Shown: positions 34,273 through 43,641, numbered from the stretch's first letter. The stretch is DNA of 64,000 nt from Novosphingobium sp. BW1 (GCF_008107685.1 NZ_VIRF01000063.1:124001-188000), one strand, 5' to 3'. Numbers and translations are program-made. Notes: generated by a model not told the origin, from the sequence alone.

Positions 34273-37041
34273 ATGAAAAATTCCGTCCGCATTCTTGCAG
34301 GGCTGCTCGCCACCGCCGCCTTTCCGGTCATGGCTCACGCTGGCGAGGTCGCCGGTCACGTCGCGGATGCCACGGGCACCCGCGCGCTGCAGTCGGCAAG
34401 CGTGCGCATCGTCGAGCTCAACCGCATCGTCGAGACGAGCCGCGATGGCAGCTACATCTTCGGCGACGTTCCCGCCGGGGACTACACCCTTGAGGTGACC
34501 TACGTCGGCGCGATCGTCGAGACCAAGTCCGTCTCGGTCCCCACCACCGGCCGTGTCGAGGGCAACTTCGCGCTTGCCGGCATCGGCGGCGAGGCGATCC
34601 TGGTTGTCGGTCAGACCGCGAACCTGGCAAGTTCGCTCTCGCGTCAGAAGGCGGCGGACGGTGTCTCCTCGGTGCTGACGCGCGATGCCATCGGCCAGTT
34701 CCCCGACCAGAATGTCGCGGAATCGCTGCGCCGCCTGCCGGGTGTCAACATCCTCAACGACCAGGGCGAAGGCCGCTACGTTTCGGTTCGTGGCCTGGCT
34801 CCCGATCTCAACGCGACCTCGCTCAACGGCGTGCGCGTGCCCGCGCCCGAATCCGATTCGCGCGGCGTCGCGCTCGACGTGGTCTCCTCCGACCTTATCG
34901 AATCGGTCACCATCAAGAAGTCGCTGACCCCCGACATGGACGCCGACACCATCGGCGCCTCGATCGAGATCAAGACCACCAGCGCCTTCGATCTCAAGAA
35001 GCCGACCTTCACCGTCACCGCCGAGGGCAGCTACAACGACTACGCCGACACGGTGACCCCGAAGGGCGCGTTCAGCTTCTCGGCGCCGGTCGGTGACAGC
35101 TTTGGCGTCTCGGGCGGCATCAGCTACTACGAGCGCAAGTTCGAGACCGACAACGTCGAGTCCGATTTCTGGGACGAGGCCGACGGCGAGGCCTTCAGCC
35201 CGACGGTGGAATACCGCGATTACGACGTGAAGCGTAAGCGCCTCAACGCCAACCTTAACTTCGACTGGCGCGCGTCGGACACCACCACCGCTTACATCAA
35301 GGGCGTGTGGAGCCAGTTCGACGACCACGAATACCGCAACCGCACCACCTTCGACTTCGGCGAGGATCCGAGCGCCTTTGGTGCGAACGGCCCCAGCTTC
35401 AGCGACGAAGACGGCGAGATCACCGTCGAGCGCGACCTCAAGGACCGTTTCGAACGCCAGCGCATCCGCACCGTCGCGCTGGGCAGCGACACCGACACCG
35501 GCACCTGGAAGTTCAACTGGGTTGCCAGCTGGTCGAAGTCCACCGAACTGGAGAACAACTCGGTCGACCCGATCCGCTTCAAGCGCGATTTCGAGGGCGA
35601 TGGCCTGACCATCGACTGGGATTACTCGGACCGCCGCGTGCCGACCTACACCGCCTCGAGCGGCGCGGCGCTGCTCAACGATCCGGACTCCTACGAGTTC
35701 GACAAGATCGACCACACCACTCTCTCGGACAGCCAGGACGAGGAATGGGCGATCAAGGCCGACCTTGCGCGCACCTTCGCGATGGGCACCGGCGACCTGA
35801 CCTTGCAGGCGGGCGGCAAGGCGCGCTGGCGCACGAAGTCCTATGACTTCAATGTCACCACCTACAAGGACGGCGACATTCCCTACACGATGGAAGGCTG
35901 GACGGGCGAGCAGACCTACCGCCTCGCCGACATCGACCTCGGGCCGGTCAGCTACAAGGGCGCGGGCAAGGACTTCCTCGCGCAGTACGGCGACACGCTG
36001 GAAATCGACACTTACGGCTCGGCCTACGATTCGGCGGTCAGCGATTACCGCGTGAAGGAAGACATCTACGCCGGTTACGCGCTTGCCCGTTGGGACTCGA
36101 GCGACCTGCGCGTGGTGGGCGGCGTGCGCATGGAGCACACGAAGAACACGCTTGAAGGCAGCACCGTCACGGACGATGAGGACAACTTCGAGCTGCCGCC
36201 TGTCGAAGCCCTGCGTTACAAGCGCAGCTACACCGACTGGCTGCCCAGCCTGACCGTGCGCTACTCGCCGCAAGACAACATCGTGGCGCGCATCGCCGGC
36301 TCGAAGAGCCTCGTGCGGCCCAAGTTCTCCGAGTTGGCCCCGCGCAACATCGTCAACGAGGACAACGAGGCCGAGTTCGGCAACCCCGATCTGCAGCCCT
36401 TCATGTCGTGGAACTTCGATGCGGGCGTGGAGTACTACTTCTCCTCGAACGGCGCGCTGACCTTCAACGGCTTCTACAAGTCGATCGACAACTACACCTA
36501 CACGCAGACCTTCGACGACTACACCTATGAGGGCCGCACCTACGACGAGTTCCGCACCGCGCTCAACGGCGAGACCGCCGAGATCGTGGGCTTCGAGGCC
36601 AGCTACAGCCAGGCGTTCTCGATGCTGCCCGCGCCCTTCGACGGCCTGCTGACCCAGGTGAACTACACCTACACCCACTCGAAGGGCGAGCTGGCCGATG
36701 GGCGTTCAATCTCGCTGCCGAGCACTTCGAAGAACACCTTCAACGCGGTGCTGGGCTACCAGAAGGGCCCGCTCAACCTGCGCTTCTCGGGCACCTACCG
36801 CGATCGCTACCTCGACGAGGTGGGCGACGACGTGACCGAAGACCGCTACGTCGACAACCACTTCCAGCTCGACTTCTCGGGCAAGGTGCGTGTCACCGAG
36901 AACGTGCGCCTCACGCTCGACGTCATCAACATCAACAACGCCAAGTACTTCGCCTACCAGAACCTCGCTGGCTCGCAGCGTCTGCTGCAGTTCGAAAAGT
37001 ATGGTCCCACGGTGAAGTTCGGTGCACGGGTGAACTTCTGA
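34273..37041 (+). CDS. TonB-dependent outer-membrane receptor (probable phytate/organophosphate receptor)
   Basis: A 922-residue outer-membrane transporter. It has a signal peptide (1-23, cut after AHA), an N-terminal carboxypeptidase-regulatory-like Ig domain (about 24-100), a plug domain at about 118-235 (DAIGQFPDQNVAESLRRLPGV, YVSVRGLAPDLNATSLNGV), then the 22-strand barrel ending in an aromatic residue (VKFGARVNF). The substrate is inferred only from the next gene: its stop overlaps the phytase start in TGATG. The Pho-box array upstream supports a role in phosphate scavenging. Confidence 0.93.
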   Translation: MKNSVRILAGLLATAAFPVMAHAGEVAGHVADATGTRALQSASVRIVELNRIVETSRDGSYIFGDVPAGDYTLEVTYVGAIVETKSVSVPTTGRVEGNFALAGIGGEAILVVGQTANLASSLSRQKAADGVSSVLTRDAIGQFPDQNVAESLRRLPGVNILNDQGEGRYVSVRGLAPDLNATSLNGVRVPAPESDSRGVALDVVSSDLIESVTIKKSLTPDMDADTIGASIEIKTTSAFDLKKPTFTVTAEGSYNDYADTVTPKGAFSFSAPVGDSFGVSGGISYYERKFETDNVESDFWDEADGEAFSPTVEYRDYDVKRKRLNANLNFDWRASDTTTAYIKGVWSQFDDHEYRNRTTFDFGEDPSAFGANGPSFSDEDGEITVERDLKDRFERQRIRTVALGSDTDTGTWKFNWVASWSKSTELENNSVDPIRFKRDFEGDGLTIDWDYSDRRVPTYTASSGAALLNDPDSYEFDKIDHTTLSDSQDEEWAIKADLARTFAMGTGDLTLQAGGKARWRTKSYDFNVTTYKDGDIPYTMEGWTGEQTYRLADIDLGPVSYKGAGKDFLAQYGDTLEIDTYGSAYDSAVSDYRVKEDIYAGYALARWDSSDLRVVGGVRMEHTKNTLEGSTVTDDEDNFELPPVEALRYKRSYTDWLPSLTVRYSPQDNIVARIAGSKSLVRPKFSELAPRNIVNEDNEAEFGNPDLQPFMSWNFDAGVEYYFSSNGALTFNGFYKSIDNYTYTQTFDDYTYEGRTYDEFRTALNGETAEIVGFEASYSQAFSMLPAPFDGLLTQVNYTYTHSKGELADGRSISLPSTSKNTFNAVLGYQKGPLNLRFSGTYRDRYLDEVGDDVTEDRYVDNHFQLDFSGKVRVTENVRLTLDVININNAKYFAYQNLAGSQRLLQFEKYGPTVKFGARVNF

Positions 37042-38147
37042 TGAAAATACCTTTCACGACTCTCCGAATGATCGTGAAGCAGGGGTCGGGCGCATTGCTC
37101 CCGGCCCTTCTGCTTGGCGCCTGCGCGACCACCTCCGAGGAACCGGCCGTGCGGCTACCCGCCGTCGAGGTGCCTGCGAGTGGTGAGACGAAGCCGGTGG
37201 GCACCGTCAACGACGATGCCGCCGATGATCCGGCCATCTGGCGCAACCGGGCCGATCCTTCGGCGAGCCTGGTGCTGGGCACGGACAAGAAGGCGGGTCT
37301 TTACGTCTATGGCTTGGACGGCGAGGTGCGCGATTTTGCCGCTGCGGGCCGTCTCAACAACGTGGACCTGCGCGAAGTGACTCTGGCCAGCGGGCAGACG
37401 GCGGTGCTGGTCGCGGCAAGTGACCGGGGCGATGAAGCCGAGCCGCGCATCGCGCTGTTCTGGCTCGACACGGCCACGGGCAAGCTTCGCGACCTGGGTA
37501 CGCAGAGCTTCCTTGCATCGGGGCACCGCGCGATGGAGGCCTATGGCTTTTGCATGGGCGCGCCGTTGGGCGAGGGGGAACTGGCCCGCGCTTACGTCGT
37601 GATGAAGGACGGGACCGTGGCCGAGAGCGCGCTCACCGAGGCGAATGGCGCCATCCGGGCGGCCTTCACGCGCGAAATCAAGGTCGGGACGCAGGCCGAG
37701 GGCTGCGTGATCGACGATGCCACCCAGACGCTCTACCTCGCCGAGGAGGACGTCGGGATCTGGCAGGTCGACCTAGGGGCTGCCATGCTCGTGCCCGAAG
37801 CGCTGGCCAAGGTCGGGGCGCAGGACGGTCTTGTCGACGATGTCGAGGGCCTCGCGCTGGCGCGCAGCGAGGATGGCAGGGCCTGGCTTCTGGCCTCCAG
37901 CCAGGGCGACAGCGCCTATGCGGTCTTCACGCTGCCGGGCGGCGCCAACGCTGGACGCTTCCGCATCAATGGCGGCGATCTTGGCGGTACCAGCGAGACC
38001 GACGGGATCGAAGTCGCCCTGGGTGATTTCGGACCCCAGTATCCGGGCGGCGTGTTCATGGCGCAGGACGGCGACAACGCGCCCCATGCCCAGAACTTCA
38101 AGCTGGTGGCGTGGGACGCCATTCGTGCGGCCCTGAAGCTCGACTGA
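37041..38147 (+). CDS. Beta-propeller phytase (3-phytase) lipoprotein
   Basis: A 368-residue Ca-dependent phytase of the BPP family, releasing phosphate from phytate. A short signal with lipobox (LLGAC) suggests it is tethered to a membrane. Propeller motifs include DDAADDPAIWRN (Ca-site Asp cluster), VLGTDKKAGLYVYGLDG, RLNNVDLRE, YGFCMGAP, AEGCVIDDATQTLYLAEEDVGIW and DDVEGLAL, as in bacillus-type phytases. The ATG overlaps the receptor stop by one base, so the two are translationally coupled. Confidence 0.93.
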   Translation: MKIPFTTLRMIVKQGSGALLPALLLGACATTSEEPAVRLPAVEVPASGETKPVGTVNDDAADDPAIWRNRADPSASLVLGTDKKAGLYVYGLDGEVRDFAAAGRLNNVDLREVTLASGQTAVLVAASDRGDEAEPRIALFWLDTATGKLRDLGTQSFLASGHRAMEAYGFCMGAPLGEGELARAYVVMKDGTVAESALTEANGAIRAAFTREIKVGTQAEGCVIDDATQTLYLAEEDVGIWQVDLGAAMLVPEALAKVGAQDGLVDDVEGLALARSEDGRAWLLASSQGDSAYAVFTLPGGANAGRFRINGGDLGGTSETDGIEVALGDFGPQYPGGVFMAQDGDNAPHAQNFKLVAWDAIRAALKLD

Positions 38148-38213
38148 CGGCGCGCGGCGGGTGGGCTGCAAACAGCCTGTCCGCCGACGCGTTCCTGAAG
38201 TAAGGATGGCGGG

Positions 38214-38837
38214 ATGAAACACGGGTGGGCACCGCATCGCGCCAAGCGATTCGCACTGGTGGCAGGCGCCGCCAGCCTTGCTGTGTTCGCCTCGTTTCCC
38301 GCGCAGGCCGACGTGCTCGAAATCGGGCAGTCGGGCGCACAGTGGGTGGCAGGTGGCCCGCAGCCGAACGCCGAACCGGAACTGGCCCTGGACGAGGACG
38401 CGCTCGCCATCGACCAGGCTTCGCTCACACAGGCGCTCGATGCGGCCGGGCCTGAACGCTGGCGCGCGCATGTCGCGCAGCTGGCCGCCAAGTACGACAT
38501 CAGCCCGGCGCTTCTGGAAGCCGTGATCTGGCAGGAAAGCCGCTGGAACGAGGGCGCCCGCTCGCACGCGGGTGCGCGAGGGCTTGCCCAACTCATGCCC
38601 GGGACCGCGCAGCAGATGGGCGTGGATGCCGACAACCCGCAGGCGAACCTGGAGGGCGGTGCGCGCTACCTGCGCGAACAGCTCGACACCTTCGGCGGCG
38701 ATATTGAGAAGGCGCTTGCGGCCTACAACGCAGGGCCCCGACGAGTGGCGCAGGCGGGCGGCATCCCCCGCATTCGCGAAACGCAGGCCTACGTTGCCGC
38801 GATCATGGGGCGCCTCGCCGATCCGGTCCGCAAGTAA
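38214..38837 (+). CDS. Lytic transglycosylase (SLT domain)
   Basis: A 207-residue exported enzyme that cleaves peptidoglycan glycan strands to 1,6-anhydro ends. It has a signal peptide (1-32, cut near AQA), a spacer, then an SLT domain from about 85: YDISPALLEAVIWQESRWNEGARSHAGARGLAQLMPGTA, holding the catalytic Glu in IWQESRW, then AAYNAGPRRV. It follows the phytase gene by 67 bases in the same direction. Function with phytase is not implied. Confidence 0.9.
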   Translation: MKHGWAPHRAKRFALVAGAASLAVFASFPAQADVLEIGQSGAQWVAGGPQPNAEPELALDEDALAIDQASLTQALDAAGPERWRAHVAQLAAKYDISPALLEAVIWQESRWNEGARSHAGARGLAQLMPGTAQQMGVDADNPQANLEGGARYLREQLDTFGGDIEKALAAYNAGPRRVAQAGGIPRIRETQAYVAAIMGRLADPVRK

Positions 38838-38937
38838 TCGTCTGGCGCGAAGGGGCCCGGCAAGGATGGTCGGCAGGGCAGGGTACTGCTACGGGCGCGG
38901 CCTTGAACCCTGATGAATTCTTGCGGAAAGGCCGCCG

Positions 38938-39273
38938 ATGATTACCCCCACCGACACCTTCAAGGACAACCTTGCCCAGCTTCCCTCAATCGAGGGTGTG
39001 GAACGCATCGACTTCGTCGACGGGACCGGCGCGGTGCTCGACACGATCCCCAACGCGCCGGGCAAGAAGGGCTCGCTGGCGCTCTACCAGTACCTCCAGC
39101 AGGAATTCGGCACGCTTGATGCCAAGGCCGCCGACCATGGTCTCGCCATCTTTGCCGAGATGGTCGAGGACGCGCGGGCCAATCCGGGCGCGCACCCTAA
39201 CATCGATCGCCTCGTGGCCATCGTCAACGGCGCCGCGCCGCTTGGTATCGAGGTGATTCCGGCTTCGGAGTGA
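38938..39273 (+). CDS. DUF2322 family protein
   Basis: A 111-residue cytoplasmic protein of the DUF2322 family, function unknown. Family sequence includes NLAQLPSIEGVERIDF, IPNAPGKKGSLALYQYL, FAEMVEDARANPGAHPNIDRL. No catalytic motif is evident. It is convergent with galU, with a copy of the palindromic repeat and a terminator in the gap. Confidence 0.85.
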   Translation: MITPTDTFKDNLAQLPSIEGVERIDFVDGTGAVLDTIPNAPGKKGSLALYQYLQQEFGTLDAKAADHGLAIFAEMVEDARANPGAHPNIDRLVAIVNGAAPLGIEVIPASE

Positions 39274-39282
39274 GGCGAAGAA

Positions 39283-39417
39283 AGGACGTTCCTTTTCAGG
39301 GGGCATCGCCCCTTGACCCTGAAATTGGCAACCTCGCCTTTCTCAGCCAGCTTGGCGCGCGAAAGGTGAGGCAGCCAGTGGGGGCGCCCGAGGGCGATGG
39401 CCCTCGGATTTCTCTTT
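39283..39417 (+). repeat. Palindromic intergenic element, copy 3 of 6
   Basis: Begins AGGACGT, then the left hairpin (GGGGGC-ATC-GCCCCTTGACCC), a well-kept central stem (CCTCGCCTTTC pairing with GAAAGGTGAGG), and ends with the perfect right hairpin CCGAGGGC-GATG-GCCCTCGG. It lies ten bases after the DUF2322 stop, between convergent genes. Confidence 0.9.
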
Positions 39418-39426
39418 CTGCTAGCT

Positions 39427-39468
39427 CAAAAAAGGGGCGCTGTTCGTGTGAACAGCGCCCCTTTTTTG
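39427..39468. terminator. Bidirectional intrinsic terminator
   Basis: Near-perfect long stem CAAAAAAGGGGCGCTGTTC / GAACAGCGCCCCTTTTTTG with a short loop. T-runs on both strands; it serves DUF2322 (+) and galU (-). Confidence 0.92.
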
Positions 39469-39486
39469 CAGCAATATCCGGGTCAA

Positions 39487-40368
39487 TCAGCCCAGGATGC
39501 GCTTGGCCATCGCGCGCACGTCCTCGCCCATGTCCTCGCGGTCTAGGGCTATCGAGAGCGTGGCTTCGACGAAGCCCAGCTTCGAGCCGCAGTCGAAGCG
39601 TTGGCCCTCGAAGGTGACGGCGTGGAAGGGCTGGGTGTCGATCAGCTTGGCCATCGAGTCGGTCAGCTGGATCTCGCCGCCCGCACCCTTGTCCTGGCTG
39701 GCGAGCAGGCCCATGACTTCGGGCTGGAGGATGTAGCGGCCCGAAACGATCTTGTTGGAGGGCGCGTCTTCTACCTTCGGCTTCTCGACGAGGCCCTTCA
39801 CTTCGGTCAGCTTTCCATTCACTGCACCGGGCTTGATAACGCCGTAGCTGGAGACCTCGTTCTCGGGCACTTCGAGCACCGAGACCAGGTTGCCGCCGAC
39901 TTCGTTGTAGGCCTCAACCATCTGGGCCATGCAGCCCGGCGAGCCGTACATGAGTTCGTCGGGCAAGAAGATCGCGAAGGGTTCATCGCCGGTGACGGCG
40001 CGGGCGCACCAGACCGCATGGCCCAGGCCCAGAGGCACCTGCTGGCGCACGGTGACGAGGTTGCCGGGCTTCATGCGCGTGGGCTCGAGCGGTTCCAGCG
40101 ACTTGCCACGACCTGTCATCGTGGCTTCGAGTTCATAGGCTGTATCGAAGTGCTCGACAATCGCTGTTTTGCCGCGACCAGTCACGAACACGAATTCCTC
40201 GATCCCGGCTTCGCGTGCTTCGTCCACCGCATATTGAATAAGCGGACGATCAACGACTGGGAGAAGCTCTTTCGGTATGGCTTTAGTTGCGGGGAGGAAG
40301 CGGGTTCCAAGTCCGGCCACCGGGAATACGGCTTTGCGGACAGGCTTTCTGAAGTTGTTGGCAGTCAT
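39487..40368 (-). CDS. galU: UTP-glucose-1-phosphate uridylyltransferase
   Basis: Makes UDP-glucose for polysaccharide and envelope sugars. The 293-residue protein has the nucleotidyltransferase signature [31 protein letters not shown], a [16 protein letters not shown] block, [10 protein letters not shown], and [25 protein letters not shown] 40368 fits the family start. It is divergent from murA over 142 bases. UDP-glucose links it to the sugar transferase elsewhere in the window. Confidence 0.96.
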   Translation of the reverse strand: MTANNFRKPVRKAVFPVAGLGTRFLPATKAIPKELLPVVDRPLIQYAVDEAREAGIEEFVFVTGRGKTAIVEHFDTAYELEATMTGRGKSLEPLEPTRMKPGNLVTVRQQVPLGLGHAVWCARAVTGDEPFAIFLPDELMYGSPGCMAQMVEAYNEVGGNLVSVLEVPENEVSSYGVIKPGAVNGKLTEVKGLVEKPKVEDAPSNKIVSGRYILQPEVMGLLASQDKGAGGEIQLTDSMAKLIDTQPFHAVTFEGQRFDCGSKLGFVEATLSIALDREDMGEDVRAMAKRILG

Positions 40369-40510
40369 GGACCTCGCAGTACCCTTTAGATGTTGCAATG
40401 CAATTAAAGCGCTTTCGACGCTGCAGTGCAACCAAGCCCTTCCACAAACACACTGGCTTGCCAATGGTTGCGCGCTTGCTGGCGCGGCAAATCCCGCTAA
40501 ATGGGAGGGA

Positions 40511-41794
40511 ATGGACAAGATCGTTATTCACGGCGGCAAACGCCTTTCCGGCACTATTCCCGTTTCCGGCGCAAAGAACGCGGCGCTCACGCTGCTGCCC
40601 TGCGCGCTGCTGACCGAGGAGCCGCTGACGCTGCGCAATCTGCCGCGACTTGCGGACATCGACGGCTTCCAGCACCTTATGAATCAGTTCGGCATCTCGA
40701 CGGCCATCGCGGGCTCGCGGCCGGAGGACTTCGGCCGCGTGATGACCCTGCAGGCCACCCGCATCACCAGCACGGTGGCGCCCTACGATCTGGTGCGCAA
40801 GATGCGCGCCTCGATCCTGGTGCTGGGCCCCATGCTCGCGCGCATGGGCGAGGCGACCGTTTCGCTGCCTGGTGGCTGCGCCATCGGCAACCGCCCGATC
40901 GACCTGCATTTGAAGGCGCTCGAGGCGCTGGGTGCGCAGATCGAGATGGCGGCGGGTTACGTGAAGGCGATTGCGCCCGATGGCGGCCTTCCCGGCGGAC
41001 GCTTCTCGTTTCCGGTGGTCTCGGTCGGCGCGACCGAGAACGCGCTGATGGCCGCGGTCCTGTGCAAGGGCAAGTCGACCCTTCACAACGCCGCGCGCGA
41101 GCCGGAAATCGTTGACCTGTGCAACCTGCTCACCGCGATGGGCGCCCGGATCGAGGGCATCGGCACGTCGGATCTCACCATCCATGGCGTGCCGCGCCTG
41201 CACGGGGCGACCTACATGGTCATGCCGGACCGCATCGAGGCGGGGTCCTATGCCTGCGCCGCAGCGATCACGGGCGGCGAGGTCCTCCTCAAGGGCGCGC
41301 GGATCGAGGACATGGAAGCTACCGTGCAGGCGCTGCGCGATACGGGCGTGCTCGTCGAGCCGCGCGAGGATGGCCTTTACGTCGCGGCCAATGGCCCCTT
41401 GCGTCCGGTCACGCTCTCGACCGCGCCGTTCCCCGGCTTTGCCACGGACATGCAGGCCCAGCTCATGGCGCTCTTGTGCAAGGCGGAAGGCTCCAGCGTT
41501 CTTACCGAGACGATTTTCGAGAACCGCTACATGCACGTGCCCGAGCTCAACCGCATGAGCGCGCATATCGAGACCAAGGGCCGCACCGCCGTCGTCCATG
41601 GCGTCGATACGCTGACCGGCGCGGAGGTCATGGCGACGGACCTGCGCGCCTCGATGAGTCTTGTCATCGCGGGGCTTGCTGCCGAGGGTGAGACCCAGGT
41701 GCACCGCCTCTACCACCTCGACCGCGGCTACGAGCGTCTGGAAGAAAAACTTGCGCTGCTCGGCGCGCAGATCGAACGTATCGGCGCCGATTGA
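40511..41794 (+). CDS. murA: UDP-N-acetylglucosamine 1-carboxyvinyltransferase
   Basis: First committed step of peptidoglycan synthesis: transfers enolpyruvate from PEP to UDP-GlcNAc. The 427 residues match the family: [27 protein letters not shown], the catalytic Cys loop [28 protein letters not shown], the late [14 protein letters not shown] and [13 protein letters not shown]. The catalytic Cys is kept, so it should be fosfomycin-sensitive in principle. ATG 40511 was chosen; the longer in-frame reading overlaps the galU promoter and coding region. Confidence 0.97.
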   Translation: MDKIVIHGGKRLSGTIPVSGAKNAALTLLPCALLTEEPLTLRNLPRLADIDGFQHLMNQFGISTAIAGSRPEDFGRVMTLQATRITSTVAPYDLVRKMRASILVLGPMLARMGEATVSLPGGCAIGNRPIDLHLKALEALGAQIEMAAGYVKAIAPDGGLPGGRFSFPVVSVGATENALMAAVLCKGKSTLHNAAREPEIVDLCNLLTAMGARIEGIGTSDLTIHGVPRLHGATYMVMPDRIEAGSYACAAAITGGEVLLKGARIEDMEATVQALRDTGVLVEPREDGLYVAANGPLRPVTLSTAPFPGFATDMQAQLMALLCKAEGSSVLTETIFENRYMHVPELNRMSAHIETKGRTAVVHGVDTLTGAEVMATDLRASMSLVIAGLAAEGETQVHRLYHLDRGYERLEEKLALLGAQIERIGAD

Positions 41795-41864
41795 GGAACC
41801 GTATGGGCCCCTTGTGCATTCTCCCTTCAAACGCCCGCAAGGGCGCCTGAGAGGAGATTGGACA

Positions 41865-42062
41865 ATGGGCCTTATGCGAATGGCCGCGCTCGGTGCGGCA
41901 GGCTACGCGTTCTACAAGTACACGCAGAAGGACAAGGGCGACACGCCCAAGGTTCGCGATGCGGGTGCGGCCAACATGGAAACCACGCCCAAGACGTGGT
42001 CCAAGACCGACGAAGCTCTCGACGAGACCTTCCCGGCCAGCGACGCGGTCGCCAACTACTGA
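41865..42062 (+). CDS. Small protein with DETFPASD tail motif
   Basis: A 65-residue product with a short hydrophobic N-terminus (MAALGAAGYAFYKY, too short for certain membrane insertion), a charged middle, and a C-terminal DEALDETFPASDAVANY. The DETFPASD motif recurs at the ends of small sphingomonad proteins of unknown role. A good ribosome site (GAGGAG) stands before ATG 41865. It follows murA by 70 bases and is then followed by a palindromic repeat copy. Confidence 0.75.
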   Translation: MGLMRMAALGAAGYAFYKYTQKDKGDTPKVRDAGAANMETTPKTWSKTDEALDETFPASDAVANY

Positions 42063-42175
42063 CAACGCAGTTGCATGTCCCTGATGCAGCGTACCCGAGG
42101 GGCGGGGCCGAAAGGCTTTCCGCCCCTTTCCCGTTGGGGCGTCGCAAGCCTGGGTGGCTGGGACGAAGAAGATAG

Positions 42176-42313
42176 CAGGACGTCAGAATTCAAGGGGCCA
42201 TCGCCCGTTGACCCCAAAACGGGCCAGTCCACATTTCTCAGCCAGGGTGGCGCGCGAAAGGCAAGCTAGACGGGGTGGGGAGCCCGACGTCGATGGCCTC
42301 GGAATTATTTTCG
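42176..42313 (+). repeat. Palindromic intergenic element, copy 4 of 6
   Basis: Starts with AGGACGT and CAAGGGGCCATCGCCCGTTGACCCC, has TTTCTCAGCCAG as in copy 3, and ends GGGGAGCCCGACGTCGATGGCCTCGG. The right hairpin and the central stem are partly eroded. It lies between the small DETFPASD gene (+) and the RHH gene (-). Confidence 0.85.
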
Positions 42314-42328
42314 AATTGCAGTGCCACC

Positions 42329-42589
42329 TTAATCTTCAAGCGGGGTCACGGAACCTGCAAAGCGTAGCATCAACCAGACCCGGATCGCGCTCGCAAGGCC
42401 GGGAGGGACTTCAGCTTGTGCACGTTCGAGGTCGATGCGCGCGACAAGCGCGTTGATCGGCACGCGTTCTTCCTCGGCGGCCGAGACGAGCGCGTCCCAG
42501 AACACCGGCTCCAAGCTGATCGAGGTCTTGTGTCCGGCGATTTCCACCGAGCGTTTGACGGGTGGGTGAAAGGGGGAGGCCATCCCCAT
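42329..42589 (-). CDS. Ribbon-helix-helix domain protein
   Basis: An 86-residue protein with a probable ribbon-helix-helix DNA-binding fold: strand KRSVEIAGHKTSISLEPVFW, helices around WDALVSAAEEERVPINALVARIDLERAQ, as in the alphaproteobacterial RHH_4 type. Such proteins bind DNA as dimers and their targets are unknown. ATG 42589 is chosen, with ATG 42583 as an equally possible start. It is divergent from the LuxR-HTH/DUF4019 gene, with about 117 bases between. Confidence 0.8.
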   Translation of the reverse strand: MGMASPFHPPVKRSVEIAGHKTSISLEPVFWDALVSAAEEERVPINALVARIDLERAQAEVPPGLASAIRVWLMLRFAGSVTPLED

Positions 42590-42706
42590 GCAATAGGGGC
42601 ACGCCCCCGGGCCGCCTACGATTTTTTTGGGGTGCCGTGCATGTGGGGCGCTCTCTAGGTTTCGCCGAGCAAGTGATAGCACGGAAGCGTGGAGAGGGAT
42701 GGGATC

Positions 42707-43481
42707 ATGGCAGAAGGGGATCTTCAGGACGGCTACGCGGCGCTGACCGAGCGGGAGAAGGAAACGCTGCGGCTGATGGCGCGCGGGCACGACGCCAAGT
42801 CCCTGGCACGCCACTTCGAACTGTCGGTCCACACGATCCGCGAGCGCCTGCGCAACGCGCGGCGCAAGATGGCGGTATCGAGCAGCCGCGAAGCCGCCCG
42901 TATGGTCTTGGATCCCGAGGAAGGGCGGGGAGCGGACTCGCCCCCCCCAGTCGCAAGGGGACACGGAAATGGGGGCTGCGTCCCGCCCGGATCGCACGGC
43001 AGACCGGGAGGAGCCGAACCGCGCTTCGAAGACCCGGCTCCTTCTGGTCTGGGCGCTCGGTGGAGTCCTTGCCGTGTCGCTTGCTCTTGTTGCTGCTCTC
43101 CTGATGCAGAGCCCTTCCTCTTCGCTCCCGTCCGCACCCGATGTACAAGGCGTCGAGAGCGCATCTGTGGATTCCGCGCGCGCTTGGCTACGCCTTGTCG
43201 ACGAAGGAGAATGGAAGAGAAGCTGGTCCGAAACCGGAGAGGCCTTCCAGGCCCAGAACACGGCCGCGCGCTGGGCAAGCCTGGCCGCGCAGGTGCGCCC
43301 GCCGCTTGGTGATATCGTTACCCGGCGTCTGTTGGGCGAACAGGCCGTGCCCGGCCCGCCGAGCGCGCTCAAGGTGGTCAAGTTCCAGAGCGAATTCGCC
43401 CACAAGGCGAACGTGATCGAGACCGTCTCGCTCAGCTTGGCAGGGGGACGCTGGAAGGTGGTCGGCTACTGGATGTCCTGA
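42707..43481 (+). pseudogene. LuxR-type HTH / DUF4019 membrane regulator, frameshifted at a C8 tract
   Basis: Two frames make one protein of a kind common in sphingomonads. The first (from ATG 42707, good ribosome site) is a LuxR-type HTH: LTEREKETLRLMARGHDAKSLARHFELSVHTIRERLRNARRKMAVSSSREAARMVL. The second (visible from 42969) is a membrane helix (LLLVWALGGVLAVSLALVAALL) and a DUF4019 domain (SARAWLRLVDEGEWKRSW to GRWKVVGYWMS). They join in frame if one C is removed from the C8 run at 42941-42948. As read, the HTH frame runs to 43312 in meaningless sequence. It may be a mutation, a sequencing slip, or phase variation by slippage; I cannot tell which. Confidence 0.8.
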
Positions 43482-43501
43482 CCTCAAGTCGGAAAAAGGA
43501 A

Positions 43502-43640
43502 GATTTCCGAGGGTCCTCGCCCTCAGGCTCCCCAACCTGTCCAGCGCACCTTCCGTGCGCACCCTTCGTCGAGAAAGGTGAGGTCGCCCGTTTTGGGGGC
43601 AAGGGGCGATGGCCACTTGAAGCAGGACGTCGTGTCCTGA
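43502..43640 (-). repeat. Palindromic intergenic element, copy 5 of 6 (reverse orientation)
   Basis: On the minus strand it reads GACGTCCTGCTTCAAGTGGCCATCGCCCCTTGCCCCC, then the central CTCACCTTTC and GGAAGGTGCG, and ends GGGGAGCCTGAGGGCGAGGACCCTCGG. It sits 20 bases after the DUF4019 stop and before phaB, both convergent. Confidence 0.88.
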
Positions 43641-43641
43641 T

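Noticed and set aside
34246..36678. Long open frame on the minus strand opposite the TonB receptor
   Set aside because: Antisense shadow of high-GC codon use; Val/Arg/Gly-rich with no family features, while the plus strand encodes a clear receptor.
43188..43616. Minus-strand frame opposite the DUF4019 half
   Set aside because: No family sequence; the plus strand matches a known domain in this stretch.
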